A stretch of DNA of 64,000 nt from Hyperoodon ampullatus (taxonomy: Eukaryota; Chordata; Mammalia; Artiodactyla; Ziphiidae). A model generated the notes under the pieces. It searched no databases. It worked only from the letters and a program-made list of their open reading frames with translations, and had not been told where the DNA came from. This document shows positions 1-12,405 of this stretch, one piece after another; the stretch's first letter is position 1; each line of letters opens with the position of its first letter. The stretch is from positions 33,358,587-33,422,586 of the forward strand of contig OX457058.1 in assembly GCA_949752795.1 (NCBI GenBank), written 5' to 3'. The position numbers and the translations under genes were made by a program.

Positions 1-1550
1 GATATTGGTCTGCAGCTTTTTTGGTTTTTGGGGGTTTTTTTCTGGTAGTATCTTTGCTCCACTGTCTTGTCACTTGCATTGACCCCTATGAGAAACCTGC
101 TGTCATCTTTATCTTTGTTCCTCTTTTCTTCTCTGGCTGGTTTTAAGGTATTTCTCTTTGTCACTGGTACTGAACAATTTGATTATGATTTGGCTTAGTA
201 CAGTTTTCTTATGTTTATTATGCTTGGGGTTCATTTAGTTTCTTTGGTCTTCAGGTTTATAGTTTTCATCAAATTTATTTAAAATAGCAGCTATTCATTC
301 TTCATATTTTTTTCTATCTCCATCTTTCTTTCCTGCATATTAGACTGGCTGAAGTTGTTCCACAGTTCACTGATGCTCTTTTTATTTTATTATCTTTGTT
401 TCTTTTTCTTCTTAAAAATCCTTTTATCTCTGTGTATTTCACTTTAAATAGTTTTTTTCTATGTCTCCAACTTCACCACTCTTTCTTCTGTGATACCTAA
501 TTTGCTATTAATTCCATCCTGTGAATTTTTTATCTTAGACATTGTAGTTTTTGTATCCAGAATTTCAGTTTTTTCAGTGTTCAAGTTTTTACTGTCCTTT
601 CTAATATTTCAGTTGGTGCTTTCCCTGTCCTCAGATAGTCTCCTCACATGCATGTGCTGATCAGTACCCTGGTACTGATTCAAGGGGGACCCTCTACAGA
701 TCTCTGGGGTTCTCTATGTGGACCTCTCTCCCTCCTGGTACTCTGTCCTGTGGATTCTAGCTGCTTGGTCTTCCTGGCCTCTCAGCTTGATTTCCTCAAC
801 TCAGGGAGTCAGCTGGGCACAGCCTGGGTGCCCTCTGCCTATGGTGCACCCTGAAGTTCTCCAGGTAGTGTGGTGGGGGATTGTAGGGCTCAACCTGTCT
901 GTTTCCTATCTCTCACAGATCACTATCCTTCACTGCCTCATGTCCAGTGTTTTGAGCACTACTGTTCTATGTTCAACTGTTCAGCAATTTTGTCAGTTGT
1001 TTTGACTGTTTCAGAAGGGAAGGCAAATCTGGCCTCTGTTACTCTGTGTTGGTTGGAAGCAGAAGTCCTTATATTTCTTTGAATGTCTCTCCTCTGTCAG
1101 CTCTGTTTTGCATTTCCCGTGATGGATCTCCTGACTGTTCCCTCAGAATGTTAGATGTTTGCTTATCACACTCACCTCCTTTTTCTTTTTCTGTGATGTC
1201 TGGGGCAGTTTCTCAATGGATCTTTCTAATTCAGCAATTGAGTTTTCAGCAGTATCACTTTGTACTGCCTCTATTTGAGTTTTCAATCCTGAAATCATGT
1301 TTTTCATCTAAAACTAATCTTTCCTGGTCTCAGGTTGTTCTCTTTTTATTTATGAAAGATCTCAAATATCGCTGAGATTTGGTATTTCGAAATATTGTTT
1401 TCTTTCTTGGAGTGTGTTTCATGGAGTGGAGTGGTATTATTCTAACTTTTCAAATCACTTCCTTCCTTTTTAGGTACTGAATCTTTACATCTATTTAGCT
1501 ACTTTTCCCCCTCCCTCACCTTTTTATTCATCCTACGTTCTTAACATTTA
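1..1550 (-). repeat. Old L1M/HAL1-type LINE remnants (antisense)
   Basis: The + strand is strongly T-rich and reads as reverse complement of A-rich LINE sequence, with phrases typical of old L1 regions in antisense (for example TGGTTTTAAGGTATTTCTC and GAGTTTTCAATCCTGAAATC). The open frames seen are chance frames. The exact subfamily and breakpoints are not resolvable by eye. Confidence 0.5.
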
Positions 1551-3250
1551 TTAAGACTTAAGATGATTTAAGTCATTGTATATTTCTTTGAAACTTAATT
1601 TGTCTAGCTTGGGGGTCTGGTTGTCTGGGAGGGGCTATGAGGTTGTGCAGGCAGAGGCCGCTGTGTGCTCTGGATGTGGCAGCCTCAAGTTGGCAAGGGC
1701 ATCACCCACTCCTCTCCCTAGAATGCTGCCCCTTGGAAGCAGCCTTTCCTCCTTTTCGTGGAGCAGGTTGGCTGCTGTAAGTCAAGGTGATGTGAGAACT
1801 CTGCCCCTGGCCTCTCTGGGTCCAGACTCTGGACCACTTCTCTGCTTTCTGACCCCCTAGTCTCTTTCCTGCTTGCAGATTTAGAGGCTTCTTTTAGGGG
1901 ACCCTTTCACTTCCTTCCCAGGCAGCCCATTCTTTTGTATTTGTTGAGCTCATATTCATTCTCATCCCATCCTTAGATGTACTGTTTCTTGCAGAAATCC
2001 CTCCATGTTTCTGATCCATGTTTCAAGACCCCTTCCACTGTTTTTCTGCATGGGTACACGTCGTCCCTGCTACTTTTGTATTTCTTTGATCATTTCATTA
2101 GCAATTTGCAGGGGAGGCGAAGCACGACCTGAAGTTGCCTTCTTGAACTACATGTCAACCCGGGCTCTTTCCATACACCAGGCAGCCTCTCTGCAGCAGA
2201 GGACAGAGAGTAGGGTTAATCATCCACCCTCAGGCTTGCATTTCTGGCATTTTTGTAGCATGATACCCCAAGAGGAATGTATTTCTTTAAATCACACTCC
2301 AGCACATTCTAAACAGGATGAAGAATTTGTACTTTGTCTACAGATTAAATAGCAGAAGAGGTGCCGGCCGGCCACAGGGGGGACTGCAGGGTGACGATTT
2401 TATAATGAATAGCAGAGCCCCGGGCTGCAGCACGCGGCACTCCAGTGAATCCACGTCATGTTTGGAACGTGAGCGTTGGAGAAAGCTGTTAGGCTCTGGG
2501 GCTTTTCAGTGAGGTATGAGAGCTGTTGTTTAGGTGGATGAGATGGTGTGGCCTGTCACGCCTGCTGGTGCTGTCTGCCCCATCCCAAATCCTTGGTACG
2601 GATTTGCCCCAAATGTTCTGGTCTTGGGCTTGTCCCTGCACACAAGGCAATTATCCCTTGGATGCTCTGTGCTGATTTCACCGCCCTCCTTTTGCAGAGC
2701 TGCTGCCTACTCCTTGCCCAGTGAGCAACTCCTTACCACCTTCCCCAGATGGTGGAGTGGGGAGATGGAAGGATTGACACAAAAACCAGACTGCTTGGCT
2801 GGGAGGCTCCTTCTGAGTGTCTGCGGGGCCTCTTAGTCACCGTGCTCAGTCCTTTTTGCCAGCCCTAGCTAAGGGTCCCTGTGAGCCCTTTTGCGTATTT
2901 TGTTATTTCACAGCCACAGGCGAGAGTCCTGACCCAAACCCCAGCCGCTAGCTTCCTTGGTCCAGAAAAGCAAAAGGGCTCAGAGGAGGGATGTTTCCCC
3001 TCAAACCTATCCCTGCCCCCGAAAACAGTTCACTCTGTGGGTCAGCCAGGAGCCTGGTTCTGCTCAGTGATCATGATTGCTCTTGCCAACGGTCACTTCT
3101 TCCCAGCGTTGATTTAGAAAAAAAGCACAACCGAAAAGTTGACAGTTACGTTTTATTTGGAGACCTTACTGAGGACTATAGCCTGGGAATCAGTCTCTCA
3201 GACTGCTCTGAGGAACTCTTCCAAAGAGATAAAGGAAGAGCCAGGATATA
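1551..3250. other. Upstream intron sequence, no recognised feature
   Basis: Mostly non-repetitive, moderately GC-rich DNA with no coding exon recognised on either strand and no clear repeat. It is presumed ARNT2 intron. Confidence 0.5.
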
Positions 3251-3729
3251 CAGTAACTGCCCTACATACGAACCTTCAAGTTGCGAGGTTTCAAAGATGC
3301 GAACGTGTGTTCGCATGTCCAATCACGTAAGTTAGTTCATGTGTCTGGCATCCCTTGTCACGTGTGTGCATCCTCTACAAGTGGTTGTGCTTTTGTGTAC
3401 TTTACTGTACAGAACTGTACAGAGTACAGTATCTTTATTTCAAGCTCAGGATGTCCAGAAGCAAGCCTCAGAGCCCGTTGGTGTAGCTGGTACTACTGTA
3501 CTTTTCAAGGTACTGTACTGTAAGATTAAAAGTCTTTTCTTTATTTTTTGTGTTTGTTTGTTTTTTATGTATTATTTGTGTGAAAAGTATTCTAAACCTC
3601 TTCCAGTACAGTACTGTAGAGCCAGTTGTGTTAGTTGGGTACCTAGGCTAACTGTTGGACTTATAAACAAGTTGGACTTAACGAATGCGCTCTTGGAACG
3701 GAACTCGTTCGTATGTAGGGGACTTACTG
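3251..3729. mobile_element. Tigger-type (pogo/Tc1-mariner) nonautonomous DNA transposon, copy 1
   Basis: The element is bounded by TA dinucleotides, with inverted ends CAGTAACTGCCCTACATACG and (reverse complement of the right end) CAGTAAGTCCCCTACATACG. The interior is rich in GTACAGTACTGTA-like short palindromes. A second, related copy lies at 5694-6145 in the opposite internal orientation. No transposase frame remains. Confidence 0.82.
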
Positions 3730-5693
3730 TACAGGAGTTTTTGCTAAAAACAAAAACAAACAAATAAAACCAGATAGTTGAACATGAAAAAATTACCGTT
3801 ACTCACAAAAAAATAGACATCTCAGGGATGTTAGTCCTTCCTGTGTATGGGAAGATGCAGTGAGTCTGGGCTCATTGAAATCATTCCTTTGATATGCATC
3901 TTAACTCTCTGGGGCCAGTATCCTGTTTTTCTCCATCCTGAATCCCCTCAGGGCGCACCACAAGGTGGCTGCAGTGGTTGATGGCTTGATGGCAGGCAAC
4001 ATTTGTTGTTTACCGGAAAGGCAGGAAACAATTTTTTGTCCATACCAGCGAGCTTTTTTGCTGCGGACTGAATGAACGCTGTCCCTGGATACTTGGGACA
4101 GTGAATCCCAAGCCTGGCGTCTCTGTTTCCCTGAGTGTCAGAGGTAGGCAACATTGGATAGTAATGCTAGCCTTACAGGTTTTTTGCTTCTGAAATAGAA
4201 ATTATTGTTATTCTTATATAAATCATACGAGTTTCCCCAGACAGTTCTGGGGCAGTTAGAAGTTTTGCTTTTACAATACAATGTGGCCTACGCAAAGCAC
4301 ATTCAACGTTTGTTGCCAAAGACATCAGGGGACGGATAGGTCTGTCGGAAGCACATTTCCTAAACATCTGGAATCTCTGGCTCTCCTGCCTCTGTGTGAA
4401 AGACAGTGGAACAGCCCTGAAGGCTGGACTCTTCTGTTTGCTTCTGTTCATGGCGTTCTGGCCTTTTGGGCCCTGGGGTTAGGCCCCAGCCTCTCTCCCC
4501 CTGAGCTCCACCTGGACAGGACTGTACCCCATTTGCAGACCCCTCCCTCCACTGTCCTGCACCCTGCTCAGATCCCTTGGCTTGGGACACACCTCCCCTC
4601 TAGCTCCACCTCTCTGGACCTCCAGGGCTCCTCTAATGCCGCCTCTTCCAGGAAGCTTCCCTTGATACCCCTTTGTGCTCTCTGACATGAAGCACTCTCT
4701 TTCTGCTCTGTGCTGCCTTTGCACTTGGTCTAGACTTCTTCTCCAGCCCTCAGTTGAGTTGGTTGAATAGCTGGCAGAGAACGGTGCCTTGTCTCCCCCT
4801 AACCATGAGCCTGCTGGAGCTTGCACTTTGAAGTTTCTATGGAATAGAGCCAGTTCCTAGATTCTTGCTCCCTGCGAGCCTTTCAATGTTCATGAGCTTC
4901 CATGTGCCCTCTTTCGACAATATTATTTTGACAAAAAACTACTGCTCTGTGTGGTTTATTTCCATCTCAGGGTAATTGGGCTGCCTTTTGTAGTCCCTTC
5001 TTGTCCAAATTCACCGCATGCCACCACCCTCTCCTGCCAGCCTGAGCCGTGAGCACCGGATGTGATATGGAAGAACCCTACCCAGCATACGGTCTAGGTG
5101 GGGAGAGTTTAACACAGCGTGTAACTCGAGCTGGGTAAGGAAGCGTCCCTCGGTTGCTGCCATTAGACTGTGTGTCTTTTCTTACAAAACCCTTTCCAGA
5201 GTCAAGTGCCAGTGTCTCAGTGTATAAATAGTTGTGAACTGGCTAGTGTGACACACAGCCTGCCCTTCATTGGATGTCACCCAGCTTTCCCTGCCTGGAT
5301 AACCATACAGAACCAGGGGCCCAGGTTACTAGGGGAGGGCCCTTGTTTACTGCCCCTGTGTTGTTGAGGAGATCTCAGGAGCTCGGCTTCCAGTAGCTGC
5401 TCAGGTTTCCTACTGCCAAAGGGAGGTGCAGTGAGGCTTGAGGTGGGTGGAGGTGCTCTGAGACAGAAGCCCTAGTCCTAAAACTTCAGGGATCCTTTAG
5501 AAAATAGGGGGAAAAAAGACTCATGGGACATTGATTAGAGCACGTGAAGATTGTAATTCAGTCACCATACAGTCATGACAGCTTAACCTCCGTGGTAGGT
5601 GGTGGCGATTCAGGACAGAGCTATTGGACACCTAACGTGTGGGAGACACCTGGCCTGGGGGACACGAAGAGATCCAAGTCATCTGACCAAGTA
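3730..5693. other. Upstream intron sequence, no recognised feature
   Basis: No exon or clear repeat was recognised. The stretch between the two Tigger-type copies contains pyrimidine-rich segments (about 4460-4680) but no conserved domain in any frame. Confidence 0.45.
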
Positions 5694-6145
5694 CAGTAAG
5701 TCCCCTACACACAAACGAGTTCCATTCCAAGAGTGCATTCATAAGTCCAGTTTGTTCATAAGTCCAACAGAGTTAGCCTAGGTCCCCAGCTAACACAATT
5801 GGCTCTGTAGTACTGCACTGGAATAGGTTTATAATACTTTTCACACAAATAACACATAAAAGACAAACACAAAAAATAAAACATTTTTAATCTTACAGTG
5901 CAGTACCTTGAAAAGTGCAGTAGCGCAGTACAACAGCTGGCATTCAGGGGCTGGCATCGAGTGAACAGGCAAGAAGAGTTACTGTCTGGAGGAGGGAGAG
6001 GAGGTGGGAGATGGTAGAGCTGAAGGATCGTCAGCAACAGGAGACGGAGGGCAAGCTGCGATGTCACTCACACCTGATGTTGATGGAACGCAAGTTCACA
6101 TCTTTGAAAGTTCACAACTTGAAGGTTCATGCGTAAGGGACTTAG
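5694..6145. mobile_element. Tigger-type nonautonomous DNA transposon, copy 2
   Basis: Starts after TA with CAGTAAGTCCCCTACACACA and ends GCGTAAGGGACTTAG before TA. The interior matches the reverse complement of copy 1 for about 200 bp (cacaaataacacataaaaga and neighbours) and then carries extra sequence absent from copy 1. The two copies are therefore independent insertions of related elements, 2 kb apart. Confidence 0.8.
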
Positions 6146-6149
6146 TAGC

Positions 6150-6773
6150 TATGATGTTAGGGAAAATGGTGGACAGTATATTCAAAGGTTCCCCAAGCTT
6201 GCCCCCCGCCCCCGATTATTCACTCAAACATGAATCTAGGTTCTACTGGGAAGGGATTTTACTGATGTGATTAAAGTCCCAAGTCAGGTGACCTTAAAAA
6301 ATGAAGATTATCCAGGTAGGTCTGACCCGATCAGATAGGCCATTTAAAAGCAAATCATTTTATCTGGCTGGTGACAGAAGGGAAAGTTGGAGAGACCCGA
6401 AGCACGAGAAGAATACCGTTGCTGGCTTTGAAGGTGGAGGGGACCGTGAGAAATGGTCTGTGAAGGTCTCCCTGAGAGTGACTCCCCCCACAAAAAAAGC
6501 CAGAATGGAAATGGGCACTTCCGTCCAACAGCTGCAAGCAACTGAACCTGCCAAGACCTTAAATGAGTTTGGAGGTGGTGTCTTCCCAAGAGCCTCGAGA
6601 CAAGAGCCCAGCCCAGCCAACACCTTCAGTTTGGCCTTGTGGGACCCTGAGCAGAAAACCCAGTCAAGTCCACCCAGACTTGGACCTAAAGAACGTGAGC
6701 TAATAAATAGGTGTTGTTTTAAGCCTCTGGGCGTGGGATAATTTGCTACAGGGCAATAGAAAGGAACACAGGT
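6150..6773 (+). repeat. ERVL-MaLR (MLT1-like) LTR remnant
   Basis: The order of phrases fits a MaLR-type LTR: TTCTACTGGGAAGGGATTTT, then TTATCCAGGTAGGTCTGACC, then a GCTGGCTTTGAAGGTGGAGG tract, and a 3' part with AATAAATAGGTGTTGTTTTA. It is a non-coding solo LTR. Subfamily assignment is from memory. Confidence 0.6.
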
Positions 6774-8470
6774 ATTAGCGGGTAGAGCATTCCCTGGGCT
6801 GTCGGGGGTTCCCAGAGGAATAGGAGAGGATCCCTGCCCTGAGAAGCTCACATCCTGCCACCACCAGTAAATGGTTGCATGTGGATTTGAAATAGTACAG
6901 CAGTGTTGCAGACGAGATCATTATGAATGTGTTCTTGATGAGGAAAATGTGAAAAAGAAAGGCCTTCTTTCTAGAGCAAGAATTTTAGAGGGAAGGGGAA
7001 AGAGAAGCGCTTTCTGATACATTTCATCTCGTGACTTCACTTTCATGTTCATCTCCAAGCATTTGCAACAAGTCAAACCCTTGAATGTGACTCAGGCAGT
7101 GCTCCTGGGGTAGCATTAAGCCGGTGCAGCTCAGACCAGAGCAGCATGAGTTGAGCCAGCCGCTCCACTTGGGCCCCCAGAGGGTTTCTTTAGAATGGAG
7201 CTTTCCCACTCCGCCCGAGCATTAACTCCCCCTTCCCAAACCTGAGTGAGCTTTTACTTTTTGTGAACATGTCCCGCTGAACCAGGGACTGCATTGCTCG
7301 CACACCCTGTTCTTCTGAGAGGCTCTTGGAGAGCTGCCCCCTACCTCTAAAGACAAAATGGAGACCCGTCCAGGGGCAGAGGGGCCCGAGCGAGGGACAG
7401 GAGGGCTAGGTGACCTCGAATCTAGCAGAGTTTCTCAATCTTCCTAGGGTGAGATCCATCTCTCACTCTGATTCCCTCTGAGATCACCTGTAAAGAGGGA
7501 CCATATGTATATAGTCTATCATCCAAACCTGGACACTTCGGGAGTGGAAAGAGACCCTACTAATAACTATGCTGGGACATTGGGCAAAAGCCAGGACGGG
7601 CAGGTGTGGTCATTCTAACCGTGCCTGCCCTGAGGGGTGCTGCTCCTTCCATAACTCCATCCAAATATAGACATAAATCCATTCCAGTGATGTCCGAGGA
7701 ATGGTTGAGACAGGCTAGCATAATCTACAGGTCTCTATTAAATCAGAGGGAAAAACTGAAAAGCAGGAAACGCACACACAGTTAAGAATTACAAGGAAAA
7801 AAACCTTGCATTTTCCTAGTCTAGGTTTCTGATCCTGAAGCAGCCACAAGCTGGCAACAATCCCCTGCAGATGGCTGACCTCTTGTCCCCCTGACTGCCC
7901 ATCTGCTTCCGTTTGGTGGGTGCTGTCTTATTATCTGCTGAGGGATATGGCCTTCCAGTTCCCCTGAGCAATCGCTGCTGTGACAAGCACAGACTCTAGT
8001 TCAGATCATGACTCCCCACTCCCCAGTGATGAGACCCATCTTGGCTGAATTATTCAGTATCTCTGGGCTTCAGTTTCCCCATGGGAACAATCCAACCTAC
8101 CCAGGGGCTAGCAAGGAGGGGGTGTTGTTGTGAGTTTCTGTCCAGGGTGCCAGGAATAAAGGGCTGCATTGTTTATAGAGAATTAAAAAACAATAACAAA
8201 GCCTACTAAAAGTTAATCTGCTTTTTATTGTCACCCTGTACCAGCAGTTCTCGGCAATATCAGTGATAAAACATTTCTCCCCTCTGAGGCTGGTGACTCC
8301 CAATGCCCTTTTTCCTTCTCCCCACTCTACCTCGGTACACCACTCTGACCTCATTCCTGGGGTTGTGATGTAGATCAAACAAATAGAAACATAGAAACAT
8401 AGAAAATGTTTAATAATATTTTTTGATAATAACTGGCCCTTCATAAAATCCTCTAAAAATGAATCCCTTG
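6774..8470. other. Upstream intron sequence, no recognised feature
   Basis: No exon, RNA gene or clear interspersed repeat was seen. The composition is average. Confidence 0.4.
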
Positions 8471-8479
8471 TCTTTCCTT

Positions 8480-8985
8480 TTGTTTCAGAGACCAGAGATT
8501 GTTGTATTGGTCTGGGCTATTTGGTTGCAAGTAACAGAAATTAAAATCGAACTACTTTAGGCATTAAAGAGGGAACTTATTGGCATCAATGATTTGAACA
8601 CTGCAAAGGAACTCTTTCACTGGTTTATGTCTTCACTGCTTTCTTAGAGTCAGCTTCATTGTCTTAGATCCAATTCTCCATGAAGCTGGAATCATGGCTG
8701 CTGAAAAAGCTGTGCTCAGATTCCTAAAGAAAAAGGGGAGAGGTAGAAATGGGCACATTTTGCCTATGGAGGATTCTGATTGGCCTGGCTGGACCATGTC
8801 CTAGTCTTGGGGCCAGTCACTATGGACGGAGGAGGAGTGAGGGCCAGTGATCGGTCCAGCTTGTGTCAGGTTGCCCAGCCTTCACCCATTCACTGTGGGC
8901 ACAGGGTGGACGAGGTGCTATGACTGGCCTAGCTTGTGTCAGGTACCCAACACTCAACCAATCACTACATCCCAGGAGATGGGAT
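8480..8985 (+). repeat. Ancient interspersed repeat with diverged roughly 50-70-bp units
   Basis: Contains three related segments, each with a GATTGGCCTGGCT-like or GACTGGCCTAGCT-like motif followed by TGTGTCAGGT-like sequence and a CCAATCACT-like end (near 8778, 8845 and 8922). The pattern is common in an old mammalian repeat whose name I cannot fix. Confidence 0.4.
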
Positions 8986-9035
8986 CTTATAAGATGGCAG
9001 CTTCTTGTTTGACTTCCATAATAAAGGACTAGCAC

Positions 9036-9238
9036 AAGGTAACCAACAAGGTCCTACCGTATAGCACAGGGAACTCTACCCAATATTCTGTGATAACCTA
9101 CATGAGAAAAGAATCTAAAAAAGAATAAGTGTATGCATATGTATAGCTGAATCACTTTGCTCTACACCTGAAACTAACACAACAACATTGTAAATCAACT
9201 ATACTTCAATAAAATTAAAATATTTTTTTTAAAAAAGG
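9036..9238 (+). mobile_element. L1 3' end, cetartiodactyl type, 5'-truncated
   Basis: Carries the typical 3' UTR series: TATAGCACAGGGAACTCTAC, then ACACCTGAAACTAACACAAC, then GTAAATCAACTATACTTCAA, an AATAAA signal and an A-rich tail. It is about 200 bp long, so only the extreme 3' end was inserted. Confidence 0.85.
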
Positions 9239-10050
9239 AATAACCCAAGAACATTGTGATGGGGGGAGGTTCTGGGTGGATAGAGGAGCAGTTGTCCTTA
9301 GCAACTCTACTGCCCATTCAGAGACCCCCGCTTCTGGTTTGAGAAGAAAATAGCTTGGCTACAGCTTCAGAATTGGTATATTTGTATCCTTAGTTGTGTC
9401 CAAACACCTGCCAGAGATAAGGAAAAATGAGGAAAATGTACCCACCCTCGGTAGCAGAAGACCCATTCTCTCCCAGGCTCAGTAGCTGTAGCTCATGCTC
9501 TGGAGTTTGTTCTGGAACAGGCCTCGTGCACTCAGCTTAGGTTCCTCTGCTGTGGGGTATTTGTTCGTGTGTGCACAGCTGCTGGAATGGCTGGGCTCAG
9601 CCTTTTGAGAATGAGAACACAATGTCACTGGAACAGCAACCAAAGTCTCTTCTAGCCCCTGGGCTCCCATTTCAGGGGCCACACATTTTTGGAAGGACAT
9701 CAAATATTGTCCATCATGGAGCTGTCGCTTTGCTTTTGTTGCTAATCATTTTCTCTTGTTTTCCTCCTTTTCAAACCAAGATAAGATGTTTCCAGTTTTC
9801 TTAAGGATTCTTTTGATGAAATAATTCTAATTTATATTTGTATTTCTTTTATAGCCTGGGGAGCTGTTTTATGAGCACAAAGCCTTCTTTTGTGATCTTA
9901 TCCAAGACAAACTTCTGATTCTTCTTTTATCAAAAAGTTACTACTGACCAAAATAATACTTAAAAATCAGCTTACTGAAAACAATTATAGAAGGGTCCTC
10001 TGCCCATAGATAAAGGTGCTCTGTTGTTGGACTCTTTATAATCATTCTTC
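9239..10050. other. Upstream intron sequence, no recognised feature
   Basis: No exon or strong repeat was recognised. Confidence 0.4.
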
Positions 10051-10058
10051 TTCTAAAG

Positions 10059-10277
10059 TAGGAGTCAGCAAAATGTTTTTTGTAAAGGGCCAGATAATAA
10101 ATATTTTTGGCTTTGTGAGCTATATAGTCTCTTTCACAACTACTCATTCTACTGTCGTAGCATGGAGGTAGCCATGGGCAGTACATAAGTGTATGGCCAT
10201 GGCTGTGTTCCAATAAATATTTAAAAACCAGAGAGTGAGCCAGCTTTGGGTCATAGGTCAGAGTTTGCCAACTCCTG
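10059..10277. mobile_element. hAT (Charlie-group) nonautonomous DNA transposon with 8-bp duplication
   Basis: The inverted ends are TAGGAGTCAGCAAA and TTTGCCAACTCCTG; the flanking octamers TTCTAAAG and TTCTGAAG are a 7/8 target duplication. The interior has the widely known AAAGGGCCAGATAATAAATA and GGCTGTGTTCCAATAAATAT phrases. Length 219 bp. Confidence 0.85.
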
Positions 10278-10439
10278 TTCTGAAGCATCTTATGCTTTTT
10301 CACTGTCTTTTAAAAAGTATAGTTAAAACCCAGGATGTGTCATAATTCTTCTTTCTATTTCATGGAGCAGAAACACTGAATATTGGTCCATGTGTTAACT
10401 GCAGGGTTCACTAGGACCTGGTATGGAGAGCCTTAAGAA

Positions 10440-10860
10440 AATTTTTTTCATTTGATGCAGTAATTCCATTTTCAGGAATCTGTCCTAAGCTGATATGGCT
10501 ATTTTTTTCTCTGTAGTTATTTACCACAGCATTATTTGCCATGTAAAAAACCTGGGAACAACTTAAGGTCCCATGGTAAATTGTCTACTCAAAATAGTAT
10601 CACAGAGCCTTTCAAATAATATTTATGATTAAATCCTTATGAGTTTATGTCATAATATAAAGTGGAAAAATATATACCATGAAACCTCATTTAATTAAAA
10701 GAAAAGAGCAGGCATGCATAGAAAAAGATTGACAGGAAATACACTTAAGTATTAATAGTTTTTTCTCTAGAGAGGAAGATTATCTGAGTTTTTTACTGCG
10801 TGTGTGTGTGTGTGTGTGTGTGTTTGATGTTTCTAAAAAGACCACTTTAGTTCTAGAATT
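10440..10860 (+). repeat. Old L1M 3'-region remnant, with (TG)n tract
   Basis: A-rich sequence with the order typical of an old L1 3' region (GCAGTAATTCCATTTTCAGG, CCACAGCATTATTTGCCATG). A TG dinucleotide repeat of about 12 units lies at 10799-10824. Confidence 0.5.
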
Positions 10861-11084
10861 TTAAAGAAGTATTTTAAGGGGAAAAGTAGTTCTTCAACCT
10901 TTTAGCCTGAGAGAGTGTAGTATGCATTATTCTAGAATCTTCCTTAGAGAAGCCAAGAGGCAGGGGCTGGGTTGACTCTAGGAGAGTCTCTCAGACCTGT
11001 GCTCTGTAGTCCAGGACAGTCATCTTAGGGCTCACAGAGTGGCTGCCTGGAGCCTGCCAGTCATTTATACGCTAATTCTTGAAG

Positions 11085-11215
11085 GGGGTTATTGAGCTCT
11101 TATGTGTAAGTCTTCGAATCCCCACAGAACCTTCAAAGTAGGCAGGTCTGACCCTGCTTTCCAGTTAAACGGACTGAGACAGAGAGAAAGGAAGTGACCT
11201 GCTCATCTCCCACAA
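11085..11215 (+). repeat. MIR-like SINE remnant
   Basis: Has the MIR order: counts of hits on AATCCCCACAGAACC, then TTTCCAGTTAAACGGACTGA, then GTGACCTGCTCATCTCCCAC. Diverged. Confidence 0.5.
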
Positions 11216-11855
11216 TTGCACCTGCAGGATCTGTGTCTCCTGCCCTTCCCAGCCTTTCTCTTTGAAACAGCATACTTCAGGTTTGGGATGTGTTATTAAC
11301 TCGCTGATGGTTCTCCTTTGTACATCAAATTTAGAAAAAATATCTGCTTCCACAGCTGCTGGTTGCGTTGGAAGATTTCTGGGGCTTCTTTGGAAAAGTG
11401 GGCCATTGTGTAACGTGAGACCTGCCTGCTCTGGTGACCGGCTGGATGCCAGTGCTCAGAGAGAAGCTCGTGGCTTCTGTACTGAAAGAAGGAAGAGCTG
11501 ATGGGTTGGGAGGCTTTGGGCACTGGACTGGCTGAATTCAAAGAACTGGTGAAGTGGGAGGGCCAGAGTGAAAGGACTAGCGGGTGTGAAATGTGTGGTG
11601 CAGATGGGGATGTTTGAATGTAAAATCTCCAAGTGAGCAGTTGTAGATGCCTGTGAGTTCCAGAATACGGTGGTGGGCGTGGAGTCTGCCATGGAGTGGG
11701 GGGAACATACTCAGAGTTGAGGAGGGCAAGTACTGAGGCAGGGATGTTAGGTGAGTCCTCCACATGGATGCTGAATCCATCCATGGTGACAGCAGGTCTT
11801 GGGGTAAAGAGAAGGACTATGAGTGATGTGCTAACATCTAAAAATGAAAGAGGAG

Positions 11856-12081
11856 GGCTTCCCTGGTGGCGCAGTGGTTAAGAGTCCGCCTGTCGATGCA
11901 GGGGAAACGGGTTCATGCCCCGGTCCGGGAAGATCCCACATGCCGTGGAGTGGCTGGGCCTGTGAGCCATGGCCGCTGAGCCTGCGCGTCCGGAGCCTGT
12001 GCTCCGCAACGGGAGAGGCCACAGCAGTGAGAGGACCGCGTACCAAAAAAAAAAAAAAAAAAAATTAAAATAATTAAAATA
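11856..12081 (+). mobile_element. CHR-type tRNA-derived SINE with 15-bp target duplication
   Basis: Begins GGCTTCCCTGGTGGCGCAGT, has a polymerase III B-box region (GGGTTCATGCCCC) and ends in an A-rich tail. The duplication AAAATGAAAGAGGAG is exact at 11841-11855 and 12082-12096, which marks a young insertion. Confidence 0.95.
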
Positions 12082-12185
12082 AAAATGAAAGAGGAGCAGT
12101 GACCCGGAGGTTTGAAGACTACAGAGAACGGGGGGAAAGGGATAGTTAAGGAGTTTAGGACTGACATGTACACACTGCTATATTT

Positions 12186-12405
12186 AAAATGGATAACCAA
12201 CAACGACCTACTGTATAGCACAGGGAACTCTGCTCAATATTATGTAACAACCTAAATGGGAAAAGAATTTGAAAAAGAATAGATACATGTATATGTATAA
12301 CTGAATCCCTTTGCTGTACACCTGAAACTAACACAACATTGTTAATCAACTATACTCCAATATAAAATAAAAAGTTTTTAAAAACTACTGTAAAAAAAAA
12401 AAAAA
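12186..12405 (+). mobile_element. L1 3' end, cetartiodactyl type, 5'-truncated
   Basis: The same 3' UTR series as at 9036-9238 (TATAGCACAGGGAACTCTGC, TTTGCTGTACACCTGAAACT), followed by AATATAAAATAAAAAG and an A tail ending near 12405. Confidence 0.85.

Noticed and set aside
11844..12068. Open frames through SINE bodies such as VVKSPPVDAGETGSCPGPGR and RYAGLSLLWPLPLRSTGSG
   Set aside because: These peptides recur at every CHR-type SINE in the window (for example 17855, 26905, 38681, 55625) and are translations of the tRNA-derived repeat, not genes.
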